DNA of 64,000 nucleotides from Pseudoalteromonas sp. 0303 (GTDB taxonomy: Bacteria; Pseudomonadota; Gammaproteobacteria; Enterobacterales; Alteromonadaceae), in NCBI RefSeq assembly GCF_013349995.1, contig NZ_JABVXF010000018.1, positions 1 through 64,000 of the forward strand, written 5' to 3'. Positions 8,847-17,804 of this stretch are shown here, piece by piece. The notes beneath the pieces are model-generated. The model did not search any database. It was not told where the DNA came from and was given only the letters and a program-made list of their open reading frames with translations. A program made the translations under genes and the position numbers. The first letter of the stretch is position 1. Each line of letters opens with the position of its first letter.

Positions 8847-9425
8847 CTACAGCTTTTTAATGATAACGCTGCCGTTACCCTTGAAGTCAGCAACTAACTT
8901 ATAAGGCGCAAGAACAGCATTAATAACGTGATCTAATGAAGCTCCGGACAATGTGTGACTATTAGGCCACATAAAATTGTCAGAGGCTTGCCACTGAATG
9001 TCATCTGTAGAATCGATGAGACGGTGATGCATAAGTAATTCGACAACTTGAGGCTTCAACAAACCTTTGCGAAGACTAAAATCAACAGCGCCGGTTTCCG
9101 GAAAAAAGCGATAAGGACCAACTGTAACTACAGCTGGCGGTGCAGGCTTATCGCTATCTGCTACAACAGTGCGGGGTCTTGGTTGAGGCGTTTCATCATT
9201 TGACATTGAATAAACCTCAACACTATCACTGGCTTCAACGGGCGTAGCCGTAGGAATTTGCGCCACTGCAACAACTGGCTTTTGGTAAGCAACTGCCACT
9301 TTAGACGATACAGTGACCGCATCTTGATCCAAGAAATCCGAGGAACGGACAACACTATTTTGTGCAACAACCGGCAATGCAAAACCTAACGCCACGACAA
9401 GGCAGGCAACTTGCGAACATTTCAT
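8847..9425 (-). CDS. Periplasmic TcpQ/PilM-like pilus assembly protein
   Basis: A 192-residue exported protein. I start it at ATG 9425, which overlaps the upstream stop by 4 bp and gives a clean signal peptide (cleavage near ALPVVAQ, residue 22). A low-complexity Pro/Val/Thr-rich stretch precedes a C-terminal domain of about 85 residues (FSLRKGLLKPQVVELL ... ADFKGNGSVIIKKL) that resembles the TcpQ/PilL C-terminal domain, which in TCP-type pili stabilises or targets the secretin. Its place directly before pilN fits that role. Confidence 0.55.
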   Translation of the reverse strand: MKCSQVACLVVALGFALPVVAQNSVVRSSDFLDQDAVTVSSKVAVAYQKPVVAVAQIPTATPVEASDSVEVYSMSNDETPQPRPRTVVADSDKPAPPAVVTVGPYRFFPETGAVDFSLRKGLLKPQVVELLMHHRLIDSTDDIQWQASDNFMWPNSHTLSGASLDHVINAVLAPYKLVADFKGNGSVIIKKL

Positions 9426-10192
9426 AATATTTTCCCAATTAAATCTTTTTTCCAAACCTTGACCAGTCGCTCACCGGCCACCACTTCATAGTCACAACCA
9501 GGCATTAACTCGCCTATCACGTCATCAAGAAGCAATGAAACTTCGATACGAGACGCAACTTTCTCAAGCGTAACTATCTGGATATCGTTAAGATGTACAT
9601 CAGAAGGCTCAGGCTCTTCGCCAATGAGTTGCAAAGACCACCCAAGCGCTTCAAGCAAACTTGCTGTTTGCTGCATGCCGGTAGTACCTACAGGTTGCAA
9701 ATGGCGCATAGTTGGTACGGCCATAAACAACCGCTCATCAGCTGAACGGTAAATACCATTAGAGCCATCTACCCACGAATAATCACCGCCATGCATATAG
9801 GCTTTTTCAAATGCCCCCCAATTTTCCGCATGATAGATACCAACACGGTCGCGTTGTTCAAAACGCTCTAATGGCTTTACAAGCACTCTGTAATCAGCAT
9901 CAACGTCTACAGCATTTACAATGGAATAAAGACGCGACACAGCCAGAGTAAAATCTTCTTCTTCATTACCAGAGGCTACAACAACCACTACAGGGCGCTT
10001 TTTGTAACCGCCCAACACGCTGCTTAATCGCTCTGTGAGCGCGTATCGATTGTTAAATACAGATTGCCCCGCATCGAACTGTACAAATATGTCTGCGACT
10101 GGATGCACACGTTCTTGATGTACAGAGGAACACCCTGACACCAGTAAAAACGCTGCATAAACGCAGAGACTGAGCTTTTTAACTTGTTTCAT
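9422..10192 (-). CDS. Pilus operon lipoprotein (PilL position)
   Basis: A 256-residue protein starting at ATG 10192, eight bases after GGTGGAG, with a lipoprotein signal and LVSGC lipobox (Cys near residue 21). The mature part has no motif I recognise. It is the first gene of the pil operon and stands where R64-type operons carry the PilL lipoprotein. Its C-terminal 70 residues (from LEALGWSLQL) have the alternating hydrophobic pattern of the small secretin-associated domains in this operon, but I cannot assign a family. Confidence 0.5.
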   Translation of the reverse strand: MKQVKKLSLCVYAAFLLVSGCSSVHQERVHPVADIFVQFDAGQSVFNNRYALTERLSSVLGGYKKRPVVVVVASGNEEEDFTLAVSRLYSIVNAVDVDADYRVLVKPLERFEQRDRVGIYHAENWGAFEKAYMHGGDYSWVDGSNGIYRSADERLFMAVPTMRHLQPVGTTGMQQTASLLEALGWSLQLIGEEPEPSDVHLNDIQIVTLEKVASRIEVSLLLDDVIGELMPGCDYEVVAGERLVKVWKKDLIGKIL

Positions 10193-10221
10193 GACTCCAC
10201 CCGACTTTTTTTGATGAAGCC

Positions 10222-10284
10222 ATTTTATTTGTGTCAACAAAAGTTTGCTGGGAAAAGCTAGGGGAACTTTCAGGGGGTTTTTCT
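10222..10284 (-). promoter_or_regulatory. Candidate activated promoter of the pil operon (C-rich element copy 2)
   Basis: On the minus strand CCCCCTGAAAGTTCCCC (within 10252-10284) is followed 24 bp later by TAAAAT (10222-10227), and the first pil start codon lies 60 bp from the element. Elements 2, 3 and 4 are nearly identical over 33 bp. Confidence 0.65.
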
Positions 10285-10288
10285 GAAG

Positions 10289-10319
10289 ACAAAAAAAAGC
10301 GGCCAATTTGACCGCCCTT
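10289..10319 (-). terminator. Rho-independent terminator after the VirB4-like gene
   Basis: On the minus strand a 6-bp stem (GCGGTC/GGCCGC) closes an AAATT loop and is followed by eight T residues. Confidence 0.75.
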
Positions 10320-10337
10320 TGCCCAAAAATTTTTAAA

Positions 10338-10355
10338 AATTAGGCATGCCTAATT
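10338..10355. promoter_or_regulatory. 18-bp palindrome, copy 2
   Basis: A perfect AATTAGGCATGCCTAATT that contains the stop codon (TAG) of the VirB4-like gene and lies about 150 bp before the first pil start. Confidence 0.65.
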
Positions 10356-13217
10356 TTGTTCTCGATAAATACCTCGCGCTTTATCAAGAGCCTTAGCTAC
10401 CAGTTTCGCAGCGTCCGTCTCAGAAATACCATGCTCATCCATGTATTTACGGCGATCTGCTTTTTGGTGTGATTCACTCATTGCCAAAGCCAGAGTAAGG
10501 CTAGGCGGCACAGCCCTGAATATTTCAGCTAACCGACTACTTAGAACAACACCTTCGGTATAGCAGCGCTCTTGCTTCTTAGCACTGGCAAGCAAGTGTT
10601 TTTGTTCGTCGGTCAACTTTTTAAACCTCGCAACCTCTTCAACCTCTTGAGGCTCCAAGGCCAAACAAAGCCACCATTCAAACAGTGACAACATAACTTC
10701 TACTTCATTTGGGAAGTCACCCATATTTTGCGTTGCCAACCAAAGCCACGCACCTAATTTACGCCACATTTTAACAATTTTGACAACACCTGGCGCAAGC
10801 AATGGGTTTTTGGTTATCAAGTGGGCCTCATCCGTAAGGAAGATAATTGGCCGACCGGTTTCCTGATCACGCTCCGCAATATCGTTCACGTTATTCAGGA
10901 TTGACATATAGCTAACGGCCAACTCAGCTTCAGTGTTATCTTTGACGAATTCAGCTAAGTCAATATGAGTAAAGTCACACTCCGGCCACAAGTCACCTTC
11001 ACGGTTGAATATTTGCCCAGCTAAACCTTGCGTGAACTTACGCATTGCAGCGGCATACTCATAAAAGCGTGTTCGGATATCCTCTGGAACCGTATCATCT
11101 TGCGATACATTGTAGATATGCTCAGCAACGTCTTCCGTGATAACTTGATTACGACCTTCATCCCGACACGCTTTCGCAGCTTTAAGAATCGCTTCTCGAA
11201 TTAACTGCTGATCACCTAACCGGATACCCTTGGCAATATCTTTGTTGCCACCTGAAACCATAATGCGTGTGATGATTTCCATTTCGCCCAGGTAATCCTT
11301 TTCATACTCCTGACCATCATCATCATCGTCTTCCTCGTAATCAGGGCTTAACTTCCCTGTCTCGAAGTCATTCATGACTTCTTCAACAACATCTATATCG
11401 GGTGTAACGGTCGTTCTACCGTATAGCTCTTGCTCTTTCTCTTCACGTTCAAGCGCTTTCAAAGCATTAGCAAATGGAGGTATGACCGTGTTTTCACCAG
11501 AACGCATTCTGACCTTGTGGGTTGATACCCCTGATTCTTTTAAATATTCACGTAACATACCGAACGAGTTACCGGCTTCAACAAGAAATACCCTTGCGTT
11601 ATAAATAGACATCAAGAAAAGGAGCATGCCGGTTATCTGAGCCGATTTACCCGCCCCTGTAGGGCCAAACAGACATAAATGCGCGTTCTTGGCTCTATCC
11701 ATAGGATTTAGCGGGTCAAAGCTCATCGGTTCACCGCCACGGTTAAACCACAGCAAACCTGGATTGCCAGTACCTTTACCCCGCCCCATGATAGGAGCAA
11801 GGTTAGCAATATGTTCTGTAAATACTAAACGTGAACGGCGGCGCTGCTGCTCTTTTGATGGATCGTAATTCATTGGCAGATTCTTAATGTAAGAATCAAG
11901 AATAATGGGATCATCAGCATCATCAAGCGCATTTAAACCCTCAAGTTGAAGAAGCGATATCACGTCAATTTGGTTTTGTCGTAATTGCTCTTCATCTTCA
12001 CCACGGATATAAAAACACATTTCAACCGGATACATAGGGCTATCATTTGCCAATCTATGTTTAGCTTGCTCTACTTCAGCTTTAATACGATTGATTTTAG
12101 CGCTATCCCCTTTAGCCTTATCTTCAATTTTATCGATACGTTTTTCTATGACATCTGAAGGCGTAATAACGACTTTCATCGACATAACTGTGCCTTCAGG
12201 CATACGGTCGAAGAGTGCGGAAATATCCTTACCGTTTTCCTTTGGCGCTGACATAGCCCCAATTTTTGGTCTACGGCGAAGATTTTGAACTGTGATCACC
12301 TTATGAGGCAGGCCATCGAAATACCAGGTTCCCGATTCGTTGTCGCTTTCCGGTGGCCGGTGTAAAAGACTTTCAGCAAAGTCATGACCATATGGCAGAT
12401 CTTCATTGTCGGTATACGGCAACTGCTCTAACAATTTATCTGTATCGCCGCCAGTGACTTCAGGGCGAGGATTAAACCAACGGAATAGCCACTCATAAAA
12501 GTTTTTACCATCAACGCGAAAGCACTTAACACCCGATTGCGTCAATGAACTTTCGACTTTTTGGCGTACTTCATTAAGCTCTTGAATGGGCGTTCTGCCT
12601 CTAGGTGGACTTCCGTTACTACCGTAACGACGATAAAACACCATTCGGTAGGTACGTACTGAACCACGCCAGTTAACCCCAGTTACAGTATCGTCGTGAA
12701 ATAGGCCACCTTCTTTACATACATCTTTTAGATGTTGCTCCATAACAGGAAGATACTCTTTAAAAAGGGGACTTTCCGTTACTTGAGGGTTATCTTTGCG
12801 AATATTGGCGGCATACTCACGCACGGTTTTGGCAAAAAACGAGAGTGAAAGCACGTCACTTTGGTAAAATTCAACAACCCAAGGATTTTTTTCATGTTGG
12901 GGGAAAACTTCATTCAAAAACGATTTAAAGTTATCCCTGATACGTGCTAACTCGCTTAACATCACGCCTTCGGCATTTGTCGGAAATATATCGTAAACGG
13001 CTGCTACACTGCGCTCATCACTAAGTAAGAAACACTCATCTTCTGTGAGATATTCAATCCAAGGTAAACGGTCGGTAAAACTACGGCGAACAGAATACAT
13101 TTTTTCCATATCGCCTTCAGTTACCATTTCTTCCGGTTCCCGATCATACAATTTGAAACTATCTGCAATCATGCTGGCAGACCGCTTCAGGTTACTACTG
13201 ATTTTCTTAGCGAACAT
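10350..13217 (-). CDS. traC: VirB4/TraC-type conjugative transfer ATPase (MPF_G, TIGR03744-like)
   Basis: A 955-residue T4SS ATPase that powers assembly of the mating channel. Walker A is GPTGAGKS at 518-525; Walker B with a following helix is IIFLTDEAHLI near 790; the WLWLATQN segment after it is typical of the family. A long coiled coil (about 355-390) and an acidic insert (DDDDDG, near residue 635) are present. The length and its place at the end of the TIGR03750-03746-03749-03752-03751 series match the PFL_4706 ATPase of integrating conjugative elements. It overlaps the upstream lipoprotein gene by 11 bp. Confidence 0.85.
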   Translation of the reverse strand: MFAKKISSNLKRSASMIADSFKLYDREPEEMVTEGDMEKMYSVRRSFTDRLPWIEYLTEDECFLLSDERSVAAVYDIFPTNAEGVMLSELARIRDNFKSFLNEVFPQHEKNPWVVEFYQSDVLSLSFFAKTVREYAANIRKDNPQVTESPLFKEYLPVMEQHLKDVCKEGGLFHDDTVTGVNWRGSVRTYRMVFYRRYGSNGSPPRGRTPIQELNEVRQKVESSLTQSGVKCFRVDGKNFYEWLFRWFNPRPEVTGGDTDKLLEQLPYTDNEDLPYGHDFAESLLHRPPESDNESGTWYFDGLPHKVITVQNLRRRPKIGAMSAPKENGKDISALFDRMPEGTVMSMKVVITPSDVIEKRIDKIEDKAKGDSAKINRIKAEVEQAKHRLANDSPMYPVEMCFYIRGEDEEQLRQNQIDVISLLQLEGLNALDDADDPIILDSYIKNLPMNYDPSKEQQRRRSRLVFTEHIANLAPIMGRGKGTGNPGLLWFNRGGEPMSFDPLNPMDRAKNAHLCLFGPTGAGKSAQITGMLLFLMSIYNARVFLVEAGNSFGMLREYLKESGVSTHKVRMRSGENTVIPPFANALKALEREEKEQELYGRTTVTPDIDVVEEVMNDFETGKLSPDYEEDDDDDGQEYEKDYLGEMEIITRIMVSGGNKDIAKGIRLGDQQLIREAILKAAKACRDEGRNQVITEDVAEHIYNVSQDDTVPEDIRTRFYEYAAAMRKFTQGLAGQIFNREGDLWPECDFTHIDLAEFVKDNTEAELAVSYMSILNNVNDIAERDQETGRPIIFLTDEAHLITKNPLLAPGVVKIVKMWRKLGAWLWLATQNMGDFPNEVEVMLSLFEWWLCLALEPQEVEEVARFKKLTDEQKHLLASAKKQERCYTEGVVLSSRLAEIFRAVPPSLTLALAMSESHQKADRRKYMDEHGISETDAAKLVAKALDKARGIYREQN

Positions 13218-13578
13218 TAGCTACATCCCCCACTAAACCGTACTGTACTTTTTCATACATTGGAAAACGCACTGTGTAACCAGGAACAATAACACCAAGG
13301 CGAGTAGACCGATGCGGATAAATAAACATTTCCAATTCAGGATTTTGTAACCGACGATAAGCATACTCGCCTACGGCTTTGTAATTGATGTCATTTTCAA
13401 GAGGGCGGCTAATGCCTACAGCTCCCGCCCCTTGAGAAACATCAGCACCTTCACCGACCATGTGATTTTCATAATTTTGCTTCATCGTCGGCCCCTCTTT
13501 TGCCATTTCAAAAGGGGTTTTGCTCGCGCACCCAACGGTGTTAATCAAGAGCAGTAATAGGACTGTAATTTTCTTCAT
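13207..13578 (-). CDS. Conjugative transfer lipoprotein (TIGR03751-like)
   Basis: A 123-residue lipoprotein with signal MKKITVLLLLLINTVGC (Cys at 17). ATG 13578 is chosen because it has an AGAAAGG ribosome site and a clean lipobox; a longer frame upstream has no signal. It overlaps the 3' end of the TrbI-like gene by 38 bp. Size, lipobox and position fit the small lipoprotein between the VirB10-like and VirB4-like proteins of MPF_G systems, a VirB7-like structural role being likely. Confidence 0.65.
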   Translation of the reverse strand: MKKITVLLLLLINTVGCASKTPFEMAKEGPTMKQNYENHMVGEGADVSQGAGAVGISRPLENDINYKAVGEYAYRRLQNPELEMFIYPHRSTRLGVIVPGYTVRFPMYEKVQYGLVGDVANVR

Positions 13579-14911
13579 AACTGACCTTTCTGTTTGTCGG
13601 TATATAATCAATAGGTACGTCTTCAACGAACAATAAAGAAACCTTTTCACCTGGCGGGACGTAGATGGCTTCGTAGTAATTTTCATATCGCTCAGATAGC
13701 ATTTCACCGGTCTTGTTCAGACCTCCTGAAGCAAAGCTTCCAGCTGCTAATTTACCCGCATCACCAGTAAGCCCTATGCTTGTGCTATTACCTGAAGAAG
13801 TAAGCGTTTGTTGTTGCTTTGCAATTGTTTCCGCATAATTTGAAAGGCCAGCCACTACACCTTGAGCTGTGATGTACTTACCCACATCATCTACTTGAAC
13901 ACCTTTGATACATGGATTTCCCCAACGGTCGCCAAGCTCAGCAATAGGCTTTTCATACGTGCCTTTCTGGTTATAAATCCGGCCATCTTCAAAATTAAAT
14001 GTCACGCTAGTCACACGGCCCCTAACACAACTAAAAGCCATATCACCAGTACCTACCCCGCTTACGATTGCGTTTGCAACACCTGGCATCGTATGACCGT
14101 TTGCCATCAACGTATCGCCTGACAGCATCACTTGAAAACGGAATGGATCATGCGTTTGACCTTTACGCTCAATCCGACCAATTAATGCAGTGAGCGCCGT
14201 TGCATTATGAATAGAGCTATCAGAATGGATTGTGGCGTATGGAATCGGCTTCAATTCCTCTTCCAGCTTTGCTTTAGCTTCAGCTGCGCTATCTTTTACG
14301 TTATCCGCAAAGTCACCCGCCTTACGACTGAAAGCGCTACCGTTACCTAGAAGGCCATCAATAACACCATTACCTTCATTTGGTGTAAATCCAACCGGAT
14401 AGGCCCACTGGATTTCTTCTGAGTTCTTGTTTTTACCCTGTGAAGTAGAGCCGGTATTCACTTCAAAAGCATCAGCGAACGGCATTTCATTATCAACATT
14501 ACCGACACTATTAGGATTAACAGTATTTTCAGCGATGAATTTTTCTTTAATGGCCTTTGTTCTGTCATCGATAAGCTTTGAGACTTTATCCAACAACGCT
14601 TCTTCATCAACGGTGTCGCCGGTATTGTTCTTAGATGAGTCAATTATTTGTTGAAGATCATCTTTTGTAACTGCGTTATCAAGCGACTCTTTGATACGCT
14701 TTTGCTCCCCCTCAACAGTAGAAAGATATGCAGACATCGCGGCAATCGCCTCATTTTCAGTCTGCACCGGTTTACCAGTACCTTTCTCTGACTCTTTTGG
14801 TGATGTTTGAACATCTGATTCTTCTTTAGAATCGGTAGCCAAAAAGTAAATAGGAATGATCACCATTAAAGCAGCCAAACCTTTAACGATAGGGTTTTGC
14901 TTTATACGCAT
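13541..14911 (-). CDS. VirB10/TrbI-like T4SS protein (TIGR03752-like)
   Basis: A 456-residue protein with a short cytoplasmic start, one membrane helix (residues 8-25), a predicted coiled coil (about 60-130) and a C-terminal beta-rich domain from about residue 225 (NATALTALIGRIERKGQTHD ...) like the TrbI/VirB10 outer-membrane core domain. It should span the envelope and connect the inner-membrane ATPases to the outer core. Its first 10 bp overlap the end of the TraK-like gene. Confidence 0.7.
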   Translation of the reverse strand: MRIKQNPIVKGLAALMVIIPIYFLATDSKEESDVQTSPKESEKGTGKPVQTENEAIAAMSAYLSTVEGEQKRIKESLDNAVTKDDLQQIIDSSKNNTGDTVDEEALLDKVSKLIDDRTKAIKEKFIAENTVNPNSVGNVDNEMPFADAFEVNTGSTSQGKNKNSEEIQWAYPVGFTPNEGNGVIDGLLGNGSAFSRKAGDFADNVKDSAAEAKAKLEEELKPIPYATIHSDSSIHNATALTALIGRIERKGQTHDPFRFQVMLSGDTLMANGHTMPGVANAIVSGVGTGDMAFSCVRGRVTSVTFNFEDGRIYNQKGTYEKPIAELGDRWGNPCIKGVQVDDVGKYITAQGVVAGLSNYAETIAKQQQTLTSSGNSTSIGLTGDAGKLAAGSFASGGLNKTGEMLSERYENYYEAIYVPPGEKVSLLFVEDVPIDYIPTNRKVSYEENYSPITALD

Positions 14912-15699
14912 AACAACTCCCTACTTTGAATAGCGATATCAAAAGGCTTTTCACTCAATAGATATACCACTGTAAAGTCTTTTTTATGACCAGATGGCAT
15001 AGCTGACTTGAACTGAGCAGTTGCAGAGTAAAAATCACCTCTAATACGACACGGTTCAAACGTTACAGCCTGTGTAGAAACGTTGATAAGTTTCAACGCT
15101 GTAACGTACAAGCCCCCACCGGTCCAACTTGCTAAAACTTCAGACTTGAACGCACCACCGCGATAGAGATTAGCCATTGCACGTTGTTTAACTACAACCC
15201 TACGAACACCAGGGGTAGGCTCAATAAGCTCAGCAGATGGCGCATACAAACTTTGGGAAGCGAACTGCACCAGATCCATAGGCGTTAATTTAGGCGCTTG
15301 AATTGGTAAACGGCTACCACCTACTACACCTTGCTCTGGTTCATTTTTTGATTCATTAATATGCACAATCAAATCATCACCAGCCTTAGCAGCCCCTTCC
15401 GACACTGAGGCCTGAAGGACATAAAAACGACCGCTATCTAAACCTTGCAGAGTAAGCTTTTCTGTAAACTCCGTAACCGGTGTTATATACAGCATGTTAT
15501 CAATCAAGGAATGCTTGAACTGCTCAGCGTAACGCGCTTTTACTGCAAATCGCACTTTTTCAGGGAACGTAACCTTTCGCTCTTCATTTTCTTTGAGCTC
15601 AACGCCGATTTCTTGCCCTTGTTCCCACTTCACTCGTTCGGTGGCATACCCACCAAACGAGCAAAGAATAATGATGAAAGTTAACAGGAAACGAATCAT
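14902..15699 (-). CDS. TraK/VirB9-like T4SS protein (TIGR03749-like)
   Basis: A 265-residue exported protein; the ATG at 15699 lies just after the upstream stop and gives a signal peptide (MIRFLLTFIIILCSFGGYA). The mature protein is beta-rich, and the sequence EKVRFAVKARY followed by periodic beta strands fits the PFL_4704 family, a periplasmic partner of the VirB10-like protein. The family name is inferred mainly from its fixed place between the TIGR03746- and TIGR03752-like genes. Confidence 0.65.
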   Translation of the reverse strand: MIRFLLTFIIILCSFGGYATERVKWEQGQEIGVELKENEERKVTFPEKVRFAVKARYAEQFKHSLIDNMLYITPVTEFTEKLTLQGLDSGRFYVLQASVSEGAAKAGDDLIVHINESKNEPEQGVVGGSRLPIQAPKLTPMDLVQFASQSLYAPSAELIEPTPGVRRVVVKQRAMANLYRGGAFKSEVLASWTGGGLYVTALKLINVSTQAVTFEPCRIRGDFYSATAQFKSAMPSGHKKDFTVVYLLSEKPFDIAIQSRELLCV

Positions 15700-15701
15700 G
15701 A

Positions 15702-16313
15702 TTAATTTAACCTCTTCGGCTGACCCTTCATGCCATCGATAGCCAATCGCCAAGGATTTTTCTCTCTATCAACATCGTACTGAGTCACAATCAACGGGTA
15801 ACGCATTACAGCATCACGGACAATCTTGCCACCAATAAGCTCGCGCTCAACGACATCAAGATAAACAATCCAGGTATTGTTTCCTAAAGGGACTACTTTA
15901 CTGTCTGAGTAAGCTCCATACTCAGAGATACCACGCACTTTACGGCGGTTATCTGACTCTTTAACTTTCGCTAAATTCATCAGTTGTGGTCGATAGGAAT
16001 CAGTAACAAAATAACCATATCTACGGATATTTGCCTCAAATTCAACAGCGCAATCTTGTTCACAACGATATAAATTTTGATAAAAGGTGTATGCGAACGC
16101 ATAAACTTCATGTCGTTGAAACTCATTAACCTTAACCATTCCACCTCGCGATAAGTCTGGCGGAAAATGACACTCAAATTCTTTAGGAAGTGTCGCTAAC
16201 AGCCAGTGAGCATGCAGAACCAATCCCAACAGGATTACTGCAAAGATTGTCAGGCCACGAATAACCTTATCCTTGCGGTCACTTTCTTTAATTGCTTTAC
16301 TTTTCATATTCAC
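15702..16313 (-). CDS. VirB8-like T4SS inner-membrane protein (TIGR03746-like)
   Basis: A 203-residue protein with one membrane helix near the N-terminus (about residues 20-40) and a periplasmic domain with conserved-looking segments YAFAYTFYQNLYRCEQD and NTWIVYLDVVERE. This layout matches PFL_4703 proteins, which stand at the VirB8 position. The first codon is GTG at 16313, overlapping the upstream stop, or the ATG at 16307. Confidence 0.7.
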   Translation of the reverse strand: MNMKSKAIKESDRKDKVIRGLTIFAVILLGLVLHAHWLLATLPKEFECHFPPDLSRGGMVKVNEFQRHEVYAFAYTFYQNLYRCEQDCAVEFEANIRRYGYFVTDSYRPQLMNLAKVKESDNRRKVRGISEYGAYSDSKVVPLGNNTWIVYLDVVERELIGGKIVRDAVMRYPLIVTQYDVDREKNPWRLAIDGMKGQPKRLN

Positions 16314-16696
16314 TGTTTTGAAGCCCCTCTACTGCTTCGCCCCAAACTCCATTTGGTGCTTTCACAAATAAAATTAGGCTTAGCTAATTTCTTAGCCACA
16401 AGCCAAGCGTGAAGGTTATGTTCAACATAGCCAGAAGGCTTGCCGCGCCTTGCTTTTTCCATCCAACCAGCAAGGAAATAAACCACTATCATCGGGATAA
16501 CAAAGACGAAAACGATCATAAGCATCGGAAAGCCACTTAACATTCCAAGTAAGACCCCAATAGGTGAACCTATAAAAAGGGATATTAAGAATACGCTTTT
16601 GATCTCTCCATCCGTCAGGCCCTTGAATACAACCGGCTCTTCATTAATGAAGTCGCCGGTAAAGCTATCTGTAAAATCGCTTTCGTCCAGTTTCAT
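16310..16696 (-). CDS. Small T4SS membrane protein (TIGR03750-like)
   Basis: A 128-residue protein with two adjacent hydrophobic helices (about residues 30-75) and a basic C-terminus. The ATG overlaps the upstream stop (TAATG). TIGR03750 proteins of MPF_G elements have this size and topology and occupy the VirB3-like position. The gene contains an imperfect relative of the 18-bp palindrome at 16371-16390, which I regard as coding coincidence. Confidence 0.65.
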   Translation of the reverse strand: MKLDESDFTDSFTGDFINEEPVVFKGLTDGEIKSVFLISLFIGSPIGVLLGMLSGFPMLMIVFVFVIPMIVVYFLAGWMEKARRGKPSGYVEHNLHAWLVAKKLAKPNFICESTKWSLGRSSRGASKQ

Positions 16697-17061
16697 TAAT
16701 CAACCCACGTATCAGCCAGGTTGAACAAAATGATACCCAACGTTAACAGTGCCAAGCCACCAACTACGTGACCAGCAAGGTCCATCCAGCTACCACGCTC
16801 ATCAGATATATCGTTATATTTCTTCATAGCACCTTTGATGATGAGAATAGCGAACCACGCAGTCATACCGATAATGACAACTTGTACAAACTTCTCCATT
16901 AACCACATGAGCATTTCAGCGCCATCTTTATCATCCGATCCATCTGCAAAATCGTCTGTCGTTGGCATATCTGCGCGAACTTGCCACGCAAACGCCATCA
17001 ATGTCCAAAAGGCTAATTTAGATTTCTCCGCCATCGCCATGAATACCTTAATAACTTTCAT
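16696..17061 (-). CDS. Pilin-like/VirB2-type T4SS membrane protein (TIGR03745-like)
   Basis: A 121-residue protein with a signal sequence ending near MPTT (residue 33), an acidic segment (DDFADGSDDKDGAEM) and two membrane helices (about 48-70 and 95-115). This is the layout of PFL_4702 proteins, the probable VirB2-like T4SS pilin subunit. Confidence 0.7.
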   Translation of the reverse strand: MKVIKVFMAMAEKSKLAFWTLMAFAWQVRADMPTTDDFADGSDDKDGAEMLMWLMEKFVQVVIIGMTAWFAILIIKGAMKKYNDISDERGSWMDLAGHVVGGLALLTLGIILFNLADTWVD

Positions 17062-17082
17062 TGTTTACCTCTGTATTTGAAG

Positions 17083-17298
17083 TTAATTGATTACCGTAAA
17101 AACCCCAGTGGCGACCGCTACAGCGATGACCACATCAACCAAAACGTCAACCGCTTGCATATCACCTTCTATCAAGCGCGTGTAAGACCCTTTCAGGACC
17201 ACTACGCAAAACAGACTGACTACAAACGTCAATATCCACTCAATGAATGCTTTCAACGTGTCAGCATCCATCCCAAAAGTATTACTGAATATTTCCAT
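17083..17298 (-). CDS. Small T4SS membrane protein (TIGR03758-like)
   Basis: A 71-residue protein with two hydrophobic helices (about 18-38 and 50-70) separated by a short loop. Size, topology and place between the RAQPRD-like and TIGR03745-like genes fit PFL_4701. It overlaps the upstream gene by 17 bp. Confidence 0.6.
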   Translation of the reverse strand: MEIFSNTFGMDADTLKAFIEWILTFVVSLFCVVVLKGSYTRLIEGDMQAVDVLVDVVIAVAVATGVFTVIN

Positions 17299-17584
17299 AT
17301 TCTGCCTCTAAGGGCTTGAGCGCCTTTGGTTGACGAGAAGGCCCATTAATGTGTCTTTCAACTGCCTTTTGAACAGCGTCAAGATCACTTACAAGAGCCT
17401 CATAATTGAAAGCTTCTGTATCGTCGGCACGACGAAGCTCACTTATCTGAAGCACATCATGCTTCAAATATTTCAGCTCACTCGCAATTCTTGCCAACTC
17501 AGCCTTCTCCTTTTCAGTAGAGGCATTAGCCGAACCAGCAAAAACAGCGAGTAAAACCACTGAAACCATCAATATTTTTTTCAT
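17282..17584 (-). CDS. RAQPRD-family conjugative element protein
   Basis: A 100-residue exported protein. ATG 17584 (after GGGGTG) gives a signal peptide cleaved near ANA (residue 22). The mature helical part (EKAELARIASELKYLKHDV) and the RxPK-type tail (SRQPKALKPL) resemble RAQPRD proteins, which open this operon in PFGI-1/SXT-like elements. It is the first gene after a C-rich promoter element. Confidence 0.65.
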   Translation of the reverse strand: MKKILMVSVVLLAVFAGSANASTEKEKAELARIASELKYLKHDVLQISELRRADDTEAFNYEALVSDLDAVQKAVERHINGPSRQPKALKPLEAEYGNIQ

Positions 17585-17613
17585 ATTGCACCCCGCAAAT
17601 ATCACTTGAGGGC

Positions 17614-17677
17614 ATTGTAAAGGGGTTTATTTCAGGATGTACTCGAAAAGCTAGGGGAACTTTCAGGGGGTTTTTTC
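17614..17677 (-). promoter_or_regulatory. Candidate activated promoter of the T4SS operon (C-rich element copy 3)
   Basis: CCCCCTGAAAGTTCCCC (minus strand, within 17645-17677), then 25 bp, then TACAAT (17614-17619); the RAQPRD start is 61 bp from the element. Confidence 0.65.
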
Positions 17678-17690
17678 TATACCGCTGCAG

Positions 17691-17742
17691 CATAGTCATT
17701 TTCGACTATGTTTTGTGGCCATCATAGACACATTTAACTATG
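17691..17742. promoter_or_regulatory. Two CATAG-N10-CTATG dyads, copies 2 and 3
   Basis: CATAGTCATTTTCGACTATG (17691-17710) and CATAGACACATTTAACTATG (17723-17742), 32 bp centre to centre, about three helical turns. They lie between the terminator and the activated promoter. TGGCCAT precedes the second copy, as in the copies at 37628 and 52927. Confidence 0.65.
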
Positions 17743-17749
17743 TTCGATA

Positions 17750-17778
17750 CAAAAAGCCCCCGTATTGGAGGCTTTTAA
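17750..17778 (-). terminator. Rho-independent terminator after the TIGR03747-like gene
   Basis: Minus strand AAAAGCCTCCAATACGGGGGC hairpin followed by five T residues. Confidence 0.7.
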
Positions 17779-17796
17779 AATTAGGCATGCCTAATT
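17779..17796. promoter_or_regulatory. 18-bp palindrome, copy 3
   Basis: A perfect copy 8 bp after the stop of the TIGR03747-like gene and about 195 bp before the RAQPRD start. Confidence 0.65.
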
Positions 17797-17804
17797 TTGA
17801 TTCG

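Noticed and set aside
16371..16390. A ninth 18-bp palindrome inside the TIGR03750-like gene
   Set aside because: Only the outer 7-bp arms match (AAATTAG/CTAATTT), the centre differs, and the site is inside a coding sequence far from any start.
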